Source: an uncultured Eubacterium sp. | GTDB taxonomy: Bacteria > Bacillota > Clostridia > Oscillospirales > Acutalibacteraceae | Reading direction: 5' to 3' | NCBI GenBank assembly: GCA_944380635.1 | Contig: CALWID010000023.1 | Location: 1 to 33,953 of the forward strand | Length of the DNA stretch: 33,953 nt | Shown: positions 17,302-25,409 of the stretch, one piece after another | Layout of the letters: the number at the start of each line of letters is the position of its first letter | Position numbering within the stretch: position 1 is the first letter of the stretch | Program-made: the position numbers and the translations under genes | Notes under the pieces: model-generated | Told to the model about the DNA's origin: nothing | The model's database searches: none | Seen by the model: the letters and a program-made list of their open reading frames with translations, nothing else

Positions 17302-18135
17302 TTAATCCTTAAATACTTCGCTGAACAAATCTATATCCGCCGCTTTCATAACAGCGCTGAAGAGGCGCGAACCGTTTACCGGCAGCAGTTTGCCAAAGAT
17401 GTTCATAGCATGCGCGTCTACTCCGTGAACCTGAAGCGCCTGCTTATGCTCTATGCCGAACATAATCATTTTAACCATAAGGTCGCAGTCCGTTGAAATC
17501 ATATTGATAACCTTTTGACCTTTGCCGCCGGCGTTTTTCTGGTCGCGGAAAATATCCGTTTTTGTAAATCCGGGGCAAACAAGACCAACATAAACTTTGC
17601 CTCTGAATTCTTCCCTTAAAGATTCCGTAAAGCCTTTAAGAGCGGCTTTTGACGCTGAATACATACTTGTGCCGGCAAGGCTCATAAGCGCAGCGGAAGA
17701 ATCTATATTGATTATACCCGGGTCGCTGCTCTTCATAAGCATAGGCAGCAGCGCTTTAATAGAATAAACGCAGGAATAAAAATTAATATTGATAGCGTTT
17801 TCTATTTCACTCATATCATATCGGTCAAATCTCTTAAACTTAGGAAGAATACCGGCATTGTTTACAAGAACATCTACCTGAATATTATTTTCTTCAAGTT
17901 CGGAAACAAGATTTATCCAATTTTCATTTTTGGAAACATCAAAAAGTTTATAAGAAAACTGCTGGGCGTATGTGGGGCCGAGTTCCTCTATAAACTTAAG
18001 CATTTTCGGCTCGCTTCTTGCGATACCGATTACACGGCAACCGTGTTTTTTAATGAGCGTTGCGGCAATGCCTGCGCCCATACCGCCGGAAGCACCGGTT
18101 ACTATACAGGTTTTTCCGTCAAGCCAATTAGACAT
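17302..18135 (-). CDS. SDR-family NAD(P)-dependent oxidoreductase
   Basis: A 277-residue classical short-chain dehydrogenase/reductase, cytosolic. The cofactor motif TGASGGMGAGI is at about 13-23 and NNAG near residue 91. The catalytic Ser/Tyr/Lys are in IDSSAALMSLAGTSMYSASKAA (about 143-164), followed by CPGFTKTDIF. An Arg after the second strand (GIARSE) hints at NADPH preference. The C-terminal extension of about 60 residues beyond the core gives no clue to substrate. Ribosome site GGAGGGT precedes the ATG, and a clear promoter sits at 18179-18207. It stands alone between the bioY gene and a sugar symporter, so function stays at family level. Confidence 0.88.
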   Translation of the reverse strand: MSNWLDGKTCIVTGASGGMGAGIAATLIKKHGCRVIGIARSEPKMLKFIEELGPTYAQQFSYKLFDVSKNENWINLVSELEENNIQVDVLVNNAGILPKFKRFDRYDMSEIENAININFYSCVYSIKALLPMLMKSSDPGIINIDSSAALMSLAGTSMYSASKAALKGFTESLREEFRGKVYVGLVCPGFTKTDIFRDQKNAGGKGQKVINMISTDCDLMVKMIMFGIEHKQALQVHGVDAHAMNIFGKLLPVNGSRLFSAVMKAADIDLFSEVFKD

Positions 18136-18178
18136 AATTCACCCTCCGTAAAGTGTATACTAATATATTTCAGTTATC

Positions 18179-18207
18179 ATTATACTAAATGCGGAAGGAT
18201 TTTACAA
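18179..18207 (-). promoter_or_regulatory. SDR gene promoter
   Basis: Minus strand TTGTAA (18207-18202), 17 bp, TATAAT (18184-18179). The leader contains AGTATACACTTTA, similar to AGTATA/GTATAC words around the bioY promoter. Confidence 0.7.
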
Positions 18208-18254
18208 GAATAATTAAAAAATTATCAATATATTTTTAGGTTATTTTTATACTT

Positions 18255-18809
18255 TTACACTTTGATGTGTTTAGAGAGTTTTGAACACAACACGGCGGCT
18301 GCCGCTATCTTCACCAAATCAGGAACAATAAACGGAACCACGCAGGACATAAGCGCCGCGCCTATAGTTGTTGTCGAGCCGTTATCCGCTGACCAAATCA
18401 CAAACCACGCAGTGCCGAAAGCATAACACACCGCCACGCCGATTATCATAGAAAGAATATACACAATCATTTTTTTACCGAAAAGTTTTACAGCGCCGCC
18501 TACCGTCAGCGCGGTAAAAATAAAACCGATTATATAACCGCCCGTAACGCCTAACAGGACTCCGGGACCGGCTTGAAAATTTGAGAATACGGGCACGCCT
18601 ATCAGCCCTATGAGTATATAAACAATTACGGTGAGAAATCCGTTTCTGAGTCCGAGCAGCCCGGCCGCGGCGCAAACGGCGAAAGTCTGAAGAGTAATAG
18701 GCACCGTGAGCGGAATCTGTATCCAAGAGCAGACGGCTATAACTGCCGCGAAAACGCCGATATAAACAATATCCGTTGTTTTAAAACCTTTTTTACTGTT
18801 GCTTTTCAT
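18255..18809 (-). CDS. bioY: BioY, biotin-binding ECF transporter subunit
   Basis: Substrate-binding membrane protein for high-affinity biotin uptake, which works with the shared energising module EcfAA'T encoded elsewhere. The 184 residues form about six membrane segments. The BioY signatures are present: IPLTVPITLQTFAV at about 32-45, YILIGLIGVPVFSNF in the third segment, and GVTGGYIIGF near residue 90. AAGGA precedes the start. Biotin uptake usually lies under BirA control; a dyad overlaps the promoter but does not match the canonical BirA site well. The organism probably needs external biotin, though this cannot be shown here. Confidence 0.95.
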   Translation of the reverse strand: MKSNSKKGFKTTDIVYIGVFAAVIAVCSWIQIPLTVPITLQTFAVCAAAGLLGLRNGFLTVIVYILIGLIGVPVFSNFQAGPGVLLGVTGGYIIGFIFTALTVGGAVKLFGKKMIVYILSMIIGVAVCYAFGTAWFVIWSADNGSTTTIGAALMSCVVPFIVPDLVKIAAAAVLCSKLSKHIKV

Positions 18810-18851
18810 AATTTTATTCCTTTGCCGTATAAATTTCTGATTTAAAGTTAG

Positions 18852-18891
18852 GTATACATAATGTTATACTTCATAAAAGTTTATTTGTCAA
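18852..18891 (-). promoter_or_regulatory. bioY promoter with overlapping dyad
   Basis: Minus strand TTGACA (18891-18886), 17 bp, TATAAC (18868-18863). An imperfect dyad GTATACATAATGTTATAC (18852-18869) covers the -10 and transcription start. It could be a repressor site, possibly BirA-like. Confidence 0.6.
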
Positions 18892-18941
18892 CCATTTTAA
18901 TTATTTTGGGTTTACAATAAAGCGATTAATTACTGTAAATG

Positions 18942-18970
18942 TTGAACAAAGCACAAATCTATGTTATTAT
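18942..18970 (+). promoter_or_regulatory. Promoter of the two-component system
   Basis: TTGAAC (18942-18947), 17 bp, TATTAT (18965-18970), about 45 bp before the kinase ATG at 19015. Divergent from the bioY promoter. Confidence 0.6.
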
Positions 18971-19014
18971 AATAAACAAGAAAATACGCTTTGGGACTTG
19001 TTCGGGGGTTGCAA

Positions 19015-20571
19015 ATGGCAGGAATAGGCAAAAAAATAATTCCGCAGAAAACAAGAAATTTCAAAATAAACACACGAATAATAATCACATCGGTGCTTGC
19101 TATTGTGATACCCATAATTATACTTACGCTTGCGGCGGGAATATTTGTTGCCACTTCGCTTAACAGATATGATTTTTCCTCCGTAAACACGCAAAGTTAC
19201 AATGTTATTAATCAGATACAGTGGACTCAAACGGTAAGCAATATTTCATCCGTACTGACCGGCGGCGACAGCGAAAGCGAAAAACTTGAGCAAATTAAAG
19301 AAACGGCGGAAAAACTTGAGGATTTTGGCTCTATTATATACATAGAAAAAAACGGCGAGCCGTATTATTCAACAATCGAGCCTCAAGAGGCTCTGAAAGC
19401 GGCGGGCGCAATAGCGCCGATAAATAAGAATGTTAATTCCTACTATTACGGCGAATCGGGAATTGTTATAGTAAGCACGGCAGCGGATGAGAGCGGAAAT
19501 TATACAATTATAACGGCAAACAGCAACTATGCCGCTCAGGAAAGCGGAGTAAACAACGCCCCGCAGCATATTATTTTAAGCCTAACAAACAACGCGGCGG
19601 TTGTTTTGGGCGTATGTGTTTTTACCTTTGTGGCGGCGATTATAGTAATTTCCCTGCTCACTTCAAAAACGATAATAGGGCCTATTGAAAAGATTACGAA
19701 AGGCGCAAACGAAATAGCAAAAGGCAATCTTGATTATGAAATAGATTATCAATCCACAAACGAACTCGGTCAACTTGCAAGAAGTTTTAACCATATGCGC
19801 CTTAGGGTTAAGGAATCCATAAACAGTAAAAACAGAGCGGACCAACAGCAAAAAGAGATGATAGCAGGTATTGCGCACGATTTACGCACGCCGCTGACCT
19901 CGATTAAAGGCTACCTTGAGGGAATTAAAGACGGTGTAGCGGACACTCCCGAAAAGCGTGAAAGATACCTTCAAACGATATACGATTCCGCTGTTTCAAT
20001 GGAAAAAATGCTCAACGACCTGCTGACTCTCTCAAAACTTGAACTCGGAACAATTACACTGAACCGAGAAAAAGTCCGCACCTCTGATTTTATTTCATTT
20101 GCTGATGAAATAGGCGAGGAACTTAAGAAGAAAGATTTTGACTTTGAAACGATAAACAACACAAAATCAGACCCCGTTCTTTTTATTGATACGGACAGAT
20201 TTGCAAGAGTTGTGGACAATATTATTTCAAACAGCATTAAATACAGACGCAAAAATGTGCGCGGCAAAATAAAACTTACAATTTCCGAATATGAACATTC
20301 CGTTATATTTGAGATAGCGGACAACGGAATGGGAGTTGACAGAAAAAGCCTTGAGCGCATATTTGACACGCTTTACAGGGCGGACAAAGCCCGCACTAAT
20401 GTAAGCGACGGAAGCGGACTTGGGCTTGCGGTGTGCAAACAGATAGTTGAACAGCACGGCGGAATGATATGGGCGCAGACAAACTCCGAAAACGGACTTT
20501 CAATATTTATATCACTGCCTAAAACGGAAAAACCGGAGGAAACCGAAAATGAAAAAGATACTGATAATTGA
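19015..20571 (+). CDS. Membrane sensor histidine kinase
   Basis: A 518-residue sensor kinase that would phosphorylate the response regulator encoded next to it. TM1 is at about 21-48 and TM2 at about 190-215, enclosing an extracytoplasmic sensor of about 140 residues with no motif I recognise. HAMP covers about 216-265. HisKA has His288 in GIAHDLRTPLTSIKG, the catalytic domain has the N box DNIISNS, the G1 box ADNGMGV and the G2 box DGSGLGL, and the tail is acidic. ATG 19015 is chosen over the upstream TTG codons; its ribosome site GGGGG is weak. It overlaps the regulator gene by 23 bp. The signal is unknown. Confidence 0.92.
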   Translation: MAGIGKKIIPQKTRNFKINTRIIITSVLAIVIPIIILTLAAGIFVATSLNRYDFSSVNTQSYNVINQIQWTQTVSNISSVLTGGDSESEKLEQIKETAEKLEDFGSIIYIEKNGEPYYSTIEPQEALKAAGAIAPINKNVNSYYYGESGIVIVSTAADESGNYTIITANSNYAAQESGVNNAPQHIILSLTNNAAVVLGVCVFTFVAAIIVISLLTSKTIIGPIEKITKGANEIAKGNLDYEIDYQSTNELGQLARSFNHMRLRVKESINSKNRADQQQKEMIAGIAHDLRTPLTSIKGYLEGIKDGVADTPEKRERYLQTIYDSAVSMEKMLNDLLTLSKLELGTITLNREKVRTSDFISFADEIGEELKKKDFDFETINNTKSDPVLFIDTDRFARVVDNIISNSIKYRRKNVRGKIKLTISEYEHSVIFEIADNGMGVDRKSLERIFDTLYRADKARTNVSDGSGLGLAVCKQIVEQHGGMIWAQTNSENGLSIFISLPKTEKPEETENEKDTDN

Positions 20572-21241
20572 AGATGACGCAAACATTTGTATGCTTGAAA
20601 AAGATTATCTTGAGGCAAACGGATTCAAGGTATCATCGGCGGCGGACGGCAACGAGGGGCTTAAAGCGGCGCTTAGTGAGGATTTTGACCTGATTTTGCT
20701 TGATATTATGCTGCCCGGGTTGGACGGTATGGAAGTATGCAAAAAAATAAGGGAAAAGAAAGACATTCCTATTCTGCTGGTTAGCGCAAAAAAAGAAGAC
20801 CTTGATAAAATTACGGGATTAGGATACGGCGCGGACGATTATATAGTTAAACCGTTTTCACCAAAAGAACTTGTGGCAAGAGTAATAGCGCACATAAGCC
20901 GATATGAACGGCTGACCGCAAAAAGCGAAAACAATGACGCCAAAACTATTGAAACCGGCGGACTTAAACTGGACGGAAAATCACGCAGAGCCTTTGTAAA
21001 CGGAAAAGAACTTGTGCTTACAAACAAAGAATTTGACCTGCTCTATTTTCTTGCCTCAAGTCCGGATACTGTTTACAGCAAAGAGGAACTTTTCAGCAAA
21101 ATATGGAATTATGATTCAATAGGCGAAACTTCCACCATAACGGTTCATGTAAACAGAATAAGGGATAAAATAAAGGAAATTGACCCGTCAATAGATTTTA
21201 TTCACACCGTGTGGGGTAAAGGATACAGATTCAACAAATAA
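20549..21241 (+). CDS. OmpR-family response regulator
   Basis: A 230-residue DNA-binding regulator. The receiver domain (about 1-117) has the acidic pair in IIEDD, the phospho-acceptor Asp52 in LILLDIMLPG, a Ser in LLVSAKK where Thr/Ser is expected, and Lys in YIVKPF. The C-terminal winged helix (about 130-228) has LTNKEFDLLYFLAS and TVHVNRIRDKI ending in TVWGKGYRF. GGAGGAA upstream of the start lies inside the kinase gene, so the pair is co-translated. Its targets are not evident; the two genes form a stand-alone unit closed by a strong terminator, with bioY divergent. Confidence 0.95.
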   Translation: MKKILIIEDDANICMLEKDYLEANGFKVSSAADGNEGLKAALSEDFDLILLDIMLPGLDGMEVCKKIREKKDIPILLVSAKKEDLDKITGLGYGADDYIVKPFSPKELVARVIAHISRYERLTAKSENNDAKTIETGGLKLDGKSRRAFVNGKELVLTNKEFDLLYFLASSPDTVYSKEELFSKIWNYDSIGETSTITVHVNRIRDKIKEIDPSIDFIHTVWGKGYRFNK

Positions 21242-21254
21242 CTCATACTGATAT

Positions 21255-21291
21255 AAAAAGACCTGATTGCTTCTTGCAATCAGGTCTTTTT
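21255..21291. terminator. Strong two-way terminator
   Basis: A 16-bp perfect stem (21255-21270 with 21276-21291) around TTCTT, with A- and T-runs at either end. It lies between the convergent response regulator and ABC ATPase genes. Confidence 0.92.
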
Positions 21292-21293
21292 GT

Positions 21294-22091
21294 TTATTCG
21301 GAAAGAATCATACGGTCATTATCAAGTTCCTCGCCGCTTGTTATCTTGAATTTTTCAAGCAGGTCGGCAGTGGTAAGATTTTTCTTTTCCTCACCCGAAA
21401 CATCATAGATGATTTTACCGTCGTTCATCATAATAAGTCTGTTTCCTATGGCAATAGCGTCTTTCATATTATGGGTTATCATAATAGTTGTAAGGTTATG
21501 CTCTGACACAATCTTGGTGGTGAGTTCAAGCACCTTATGCGCCGTTTTAGGGTCAAGAGCGGCTGTATGCTCGTCAAGCAGCAGCACTTTAGGCTTTTTG
21601 AGCGTTGCCATAAGCAGCGTAATCGCCTGCCTCTGTCCGCCGGAAAGGAGACCTACTTTTGAAGTAAGGCGGTTTTCAAGCCCTAAATCAAGTGAACTTA
21701 AAATTTCTTTATAATGCTCTTTTTCTTTTTTGGTAACGCCCGGCGCAAGAGTTCTGAATTTTCCGCGGCGGGACGCAAGAGCCAGATTTTCAACAATCTG
21801 CATATCGGCGGCAGTACCCGTCATAGGGTCTTGAAACACTCTGCCGAGGAATTTTGCCCTTTTATGCTCCGGAAGTTTGGTAACATCTTGCCCGTCTATA
21901 ATGATAGAACCGCTGTTCACCGGGTAAACGCCGGCAATCATATTAAGAAGTGTGGATTTACCCGCTCCGTTGCCGCCTATAACGGTTACAAAATCGCCCT
22001 CATTTAGCACAAGGTCTATGCCGTTTAACGCATGCTTTTCATTTACGGTGCCGGGGTTAAAAGTTTTATAAACATCTTTTATCTCAAGCAT
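21294..22091 (-). CDS. ABC importer ATP-binding protein (TrpX-type system)
   Basis: Cytosolic ATPase of the importer encoded by the next two genes. It is 265 residues with Walker A GGNGAGKSTLLN, Q-loop in RVFQDP, signature LLSGGQRQAI, Walker B VLLLDEHTAALD and the switch His in ITHNM. I start it at ATG 22091, 8 bp inside the permease gene, because GGAGG is well spaced for it; the GTG at 22100 overlaps that site. The terminal residues follow the LivG-like pattern. Order and families match ABC systems of the TrpX/TrpY/TrpZ group. Confidence 0.9.
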   Translation of the reverse strand: MLEIKDVYKTFNPGTVNEKHALNGIDLVLNEGDFVTVIGGNGAGKSTLLNMIAGVYPVNSGSIIIDGQDVTKLPEHKRAKFLGRVFQDPMTGTAADMQIVENLALASRRGKFRTLAPGVTKKEKEHYKEILSSLDLGLENRLTSKVGLLSGGQRQAITLLMATLKKPKVLLLDEHTAALDPKTAHKVLELTTKIVSEHNLTTIMITHNMKDAIAIGNRLIMMNDGKIIYDVSGEEKKNLTTADLLEKFKITSGEELDNDRMILSE

Positions 22092-22992
22092 TTGCGGCAC
22101 CTCCGTTTTTCTTTACCTTTTTAGCGGCAATCTTATTTTTCCAATAAGGCACGCCAAGGAAGAGCGCAACAACAAGCGCGGAGAACAACTTAAGGTCGTT
22201 TGCATTAAGGCCGAGGCGAAGTACAAATGTAATAACAACATAGTAGATAACTCCGCCGACAACGCAGGCAACAAGTTTGAGCGCAAAATTCTTGAATATT
22301 TTGCCGAAAATTACCTCGCCGATAATTACTGCCGCAAGGCCGATAACGATAGCGCCCCTGCCCATATTAACATCCGCAAAGCCCTGATACTGGGAAAGCA
22401 GAGCGCCCGAAAGGGCAACGATACCGTTTGAAATAACAAGACCGATTATTTTATTTACATTTGTATTTATGCCGTTTGCGCGCGCCATAGCCTGATTATT
22501 GCCCGTTGCGCGGATAGAATGGCCGAGTTCCGTGCCGAAAAACCAATAAAGAACGGCAATAAAGATAAACACTATAACAAGCCCAACAATAATAGACTGA
22601 GTTATATTACGAAGCGAAACAACAAGATCATAATTCATAACATTTATAGACTGGTTCGCTTTATTGCCCAAAATTCTGAGGTTTATTGAATACAGCGCAA
22701 GTTGTGTAAGGATACCGGAAAGAATTGCCGGAATACCGAACACGGTGTGGAATATTCCCGTGGCAAGGCCGGCAATACAGCCTGCCAAAAACGCAATTAT
22801 CATTGAAACATAAATATTCATGCCGCTTGTGGCGCACATAACAAGAACCGCGCCGCCCGTGCCCATAGAGCCGTCGACCGTAAGGTCCGCAACATCAAGA
22901 ACCCTGAAAGTGATATAAACGCCTATCGCCATCAGGCCCCAGATGATGCCCTGAGCGGCCGCTCCGGGAAGAGCGGATAAAAATGACATCAT
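22084..22992 (-). CDS. ABC importer permease (LivH/RbsC-like)
   Basis: A 302-residue membrane permease with eight to ten hydrophobic segments and the branched-chain-amino-acid/ribose-type fold. Its N-terminal sequence IIWGLMAIGVYITFRVLDVADLTVDG is typical of the permease paired with TrpX-family binding proteins, and GTELGHSIRATGNNQAMARANGI is the conserved cytoplasmic loop contacting the ATPase. The C-terminus is basic. GGAGGAA precedes the start. It overlaps the ATPase start by 8 bp and is separated from the binding-protein gene by 97 bp containing a hairpin, so its expression is probably lower than that of the binding protein. Confidence 0.9.
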   Translation of the reverse strand: MMSFLSALPGAAAQGIIWGLMAIGVYITFRVLDVADLTVDGSMGTGGAVLVMCATSGMNIYVSMIIAFLAGCIAGLATGIFHTVFGIPAILSGILTQLALYSINLRILGNKANQSINVMNYDLVVSLRNITQSIIVGLVIVFIFIAVLYWFFGTELGHSIRATGNNQAMARANGINTNVNKIIGLVISNGIVALSGALLSQYQGFADVNMGRGAIVIGLAAVIIGEVIFGKIFKNFALKLVACVVGGVIYYVVITFVLRLGLNANDLKLFSALVVALFLGVPYWKNKIAAKKVKKNGGAANA

Positions 22993-23019
22993 AACAAAAA
23001 TTCCTCCGATTATAATTAT

Positions 23020-23050
23020 AAAAGCGGCGAGCCTAAACCCGCCGCCTTTT
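23020..23050 (-). terminator. Hairpin between binding protein and permease
   Basis: On the minus strand AAAAGGCGGCG pairs with CGCCGCTTTT with one bulged G, then TTTTATAATTATAATC. It looks like a partial terminator that lets the binding protein be made in excess over the membrane parts. Confidence 0.6.
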
Positions 23051-23089
23051 ATGTTATCAAAATATCACGCTTTAGTCAATAGCAAAGGC

Positions 23090-24076
23090 TTATTCCTCTG
23101 TTTCTTCAATCGCTACATAGTCAGACGGAACAGTAATACCGAGAGCCTGAGCACGAGACGGAACATACTTTTTGGTAAGATTATCTGCGTATTCAATAGG
23201 CATATCGGCGGGGTCGGAACCGTTTTGAAGAATTTCAACAGCCATTTGGCCTGCTTTAACGCCTATATCATAATAACTGATTGAAAGCGTTGCTACGCCG
23301 CAGCCTTCGCATATGCCCTCTTCACCGGCGATTACAGGGATTCCGGCAGGGCCGGCAATTTGGTCTACTGCAGAAGTTGCGGAAGCGATTGTATTATCTG
23401 TTGGGATATAAATAACATCAACTTCCTGGCAAGCCTGAGTAGTTGCGGTTGCGATTTCATTTGTATCGGCGCAAGTATAAGTATTTACTTCATATCCGAG
23501 AGAAGTAAGGCTTTCTGTAATTACATCTGCCTGATACTGTGAATTTGATTCAGCAGAACAGTAAAGAATACCAACGGTCTGCGCGTCAGGGCAAAGTTCC
23601 TGAACCATAGCCGCCTGCTGTTCAAGCGGAGCAAGGTCTGAAGTGCCTGTAACATTTATATTTGTTGAACCGGTCCAATTAGCCTGGTCAATTTCAAGCG
23701 CGCTTGCATAATCCGTAATTGAAGTGGCAACTATCGGAATATCCGCCGTTGCCGAAACAGAAGCCTGAAGAGCCTGAGTGGCATTTGCCATAATAAGGTC
23801 AACGCCTGAAGCAACAAACTGGTTTGCTATTGTTGCGCAAGTCGGTGAATCGCCGCCGGCATTCTGAAGGTCTATCTCTACATTTTCCTCGCCGAGCGCC
23901 TCTATAACGGCATCCTGGAATCCTCGTGTTGCCTCATCAAGCGCATTATGCTGAACAGACTGAAGAATGCCGATTTTATATTTGCCGGTTTCCTCTGCCG
24001 CACAGCCCGCGAAAACAGAACCTACAAGCACTGCCGAAAGGCCTAACGCCAAAATTCTTTTAACTGTTTTGTTCAT
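23090..24076 (-). CDS. ABC importer substrate-binding lipoprotein (TrpX/DUF534 family)
   Basis: A 328-residue extracytoplasmic binding protein. The signal peptide ends in lipobox VFAGC with Cys25, and the mature protein begins YKIGILQSVQHNALDEATRGFQDA, the hallmark of the family named ABC_sub_bind or TrpX. Further family segments are ANATQALQA, PIVATSITD, VGILYCSAESNSQ and YIPTDNTIAS. Characterised or predicted members bind aromatic amino acids, usually tryptophan or tyrosine, but others do not, so the ligand is open. The gene lies directly after the DAHP synthase gene, an aromatic pathway enzyme, which supports an aromatic ligand. I found no T-box leader. Promoter at 24156-24184. Confidence 0.9.
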   Translation of the reverse strand: MNKTVKRILALGLSAVLVGSVFAGCAAEETGKYKIGILQSVQHNALDEATRGFQDAVIEALGEENVEIDLQNAGGDSPTCATIANQFVASGVDLIMANATQALQASVSATADIPIVATSITDYASALEIDQANWTGSTNINVTGTSDLAPLEQQAAMVQELCPDAQTVGILYCSAESNSQYQADVITESLTSLGYEVNTYTCADTNEIATATTQACQEVDVIYIPTDNTIASATSAVDQIAGPAGIPVIAGEEGICEGCGVATLSISYYDIGVKAGQMAVEILQNGSDPADMPIEYADNLTKKYVPSRAQALGITVPSDYVAIEETEE

Positions 24077-24155
24077 ATGTATTTCTCCTTAAAAATAGTT
24101 CACTCTGCCGCTTTTAAGCGTTGGCGCTTTTAAGTGATAAAGTGATTATACAGTT

Positions 24156-24184
24156 ATAATATCACAAAAAAGAAAGACTGTCAA
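24156..24184 (-). promoter_or_regulatory. Promoter of the ABC importer
   Basis: Minus strand TTGACA (24184-24179), 17 bp, TATTAT (24161-24156). It lies inside the 3' arm and U-tract of the DAHP synthase terminator. The leader of about 73 nt has a small hairpin AAGCG-CCAA-CGCTT (24116-24129). Confidence 0.8.
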
Positions 24185-24210
24185 ACAAAATAAATTGCCC
24201 GGCAGTCTTT
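24173..24210 (-). terminator. DAHP synthase terminator
   Basis: AAAGACTG (24210-24203, minus strand) pairs with CAGTCTTT (24180-24173) over a 22-nt loop, followed by CTTTTTT. The 3' arm overlaps the next gene's promoter. Confidence 0.65.
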
Positions 24211-24259
24211 TTGTAGTAATAAACAAATATTAAGTTTGAATTTTGTGCATTTTGAGATA

Positions 24260-25318
24260 TTAAAGTTGGTCCGCTATTGAATAGATAAGTTCCTTTGATT
24301 TTTCCCAGCCGAGGCACGGGTCGGTAATTGATTTGCCGTAAACGCCGCCGTCCACCTTTTGGTTTCCGTCCTCAATATAGGATTCAATCATAAAGCCCTT
24401 AACGAATTTTTTAATATCTGCGCTGTGGCGCATTGAATGAAGCACCTCATTTGCAATTCTTACCTGCTCCAAATACTTTTTACCGCTGTTTGAATGATTG
24501 GTATCAACAATAACGGCAGGATTTTTAAACTGCTCTTTTGCGGCGTACATATTGTAAAGCGTAATAAGATCCTCATAATGATAATTCGGGTGAGTAATTC
24601 CGTGCTTATTAACGCCGCCGCGCAGGATAGCGTGGGCAAGTTCATTTCCTTTTGTTTCAACTTCCCAGCCGCGGTAAACGAATGTATGGCCGCTCTGAGC
24701 CGCGGTAATAGCGTTAAGCATAACGGAATAATCACCGCTGGTGGCGTTTTTCATACCGCACGGCACATCCATACCGCTTGCCGTAAGGCGGTGGTCCTGA
24801 TTTTCAACACTTCTTGCACCTACCGCTACATAAGAAAGCAAATCAGAAAGATACCTGTAATTTGCGGGATAAAGCATTTCATCCGCCGCGGAAAGCCCAA
24901 GTTGCTCAATTGCCTTTGTATGGATTGAGCGAACGGCAAGAATACCCGCGTACATATCGGGAACGCCGTCCGGGTCCGGCTGATGAAGCATGCCCTTATA
25001 TCCGGCGCCGGTAGTGCGCGGCTTACCTGTATAAATTCGGGGAATAATTATTATTTTATCCTTAACTTCCTCCTGAATTCTTGCAAGGCGGCTGACATAA
25101 TCGAGCACGCTGTCCTCTTTATCAGCGGAACACGGGCCGATTATGAGCAGAAATTTACTGCTTTCGCCCTTAAGGACTTTTGCTATTTCCTCATCCCTCT
25201 GCGCCTTTACGGCGGCGCCTTTTTCGCTGAGCGGGTAAAGTTCCTTTACTTCTTTAGGAATCGGGAGTTTTCTTATAAAACGCATATTTTTCATTGAATT
25301 ATCTGCAACTATCTCCAT
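24260..25318 (-). CDS. aroF: DAHP synthase, class I
   Basis: Condenses PEP with erythrose 4-phosphate to 3-deoxy-D-arabino-heptulosonate 7-phosphate, the first step of the shikimate pathway. The 352-residue cytosolic protein matches the AroF/G/H (type I-alpha) size. Motifs include LLIIGPCSADKEDS with the metal-ligand Cys, IPRIYTGKPRTTGAGYKGMLHQP, ARSVENQDHR, CGMKNATSGD and IVDTNHSNSGKK with a metal-ligand His, then GFMIESYIEDGNQ. The N-terminal extension before LLIIGPCSA, about 57 residues, is the region that in E. coli forms the feedback site. Which aromatic amino acid inhibits it cannot be read here. GAGGTG precedes the ATG, with a stable hairpin in the leader. Confidence 0.95.
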   Translation of the reverse strand: MEIVADNSMKNMRFIRKLPIPKEVKELYPLSEKGAAVKAQRDEEIAKVLKGESSKFLLIIGPCSADKEDSVLDYVSRLARIQEEVKDKIIIIPRIYTGKPRTTGAGYKGMLHQPDPDGVPDMYAGILAVRSIHTKAIEQLGLSAADEMLYPANYRYLSDLLSYVAVGARSVENQDHRLTASGMDVPCGMKNATSGDYSVMLNAITAAQSGHTFVYRGWEVETKGNELAHAILRGGVNKHGITHPNYHYEDLITLYNMYAAKEQFKNPAVIVDTNHSNSGKKYLEQVRIANEVLHSMRHSADIKKFVKGFMIESYIEDGNQKVDGGVYGKSITDPCLGWEKSKELIYSIADQL

Positions 25319-25340
25319 AATTTCACCTCATTTTCATATC

Positions 25341-25369
25341 AGCGCACGGCGGATAAAACCGCTTGCGCT
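25341..25369 (-). promoter_or_regulatory. Stable hairpin in the aroF leader
   Basis: AGCGCA (25341-25346) pairs with TGCGCT (25364-25369), and inside it GCGG (25349-25352) with CCGC (25359-25362) over loop ATAAAA. It ends about 10 nt before the ribosome site and has no U-tract, so it is not a terminator. Possible control of translation or message stability. Confidence 0.6.
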
Positions 25370-25380
25370 TATGTGCTTTT

Positions 25381-25409
25381 ATTTTAATTCTAAAAGCGCA
25401 CATTGTCAA
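25381..25409 (-). promoter_or_regulatory. aroF promoter
   Basis: Minus strand TTGACA (25409-25404), 17 bp, TAAAAT (25386-25381). The -35 lies inside the nearer of two 16-nt direct repeats. Confidence 0.8.

Noticed and set aside
18810-18941. Canonical BirA box at bioY
   Set aside because: The expected GTTAAC-type arms with a 14-16-bp gap are not present; only a shorter different dyad is seen.
24077-24155. T-box or other riboswitch ahead of the TrpX-type gene
   Set aside because: The leader is only about 73 nt and shows no T-box sequence or antiterminator pair.
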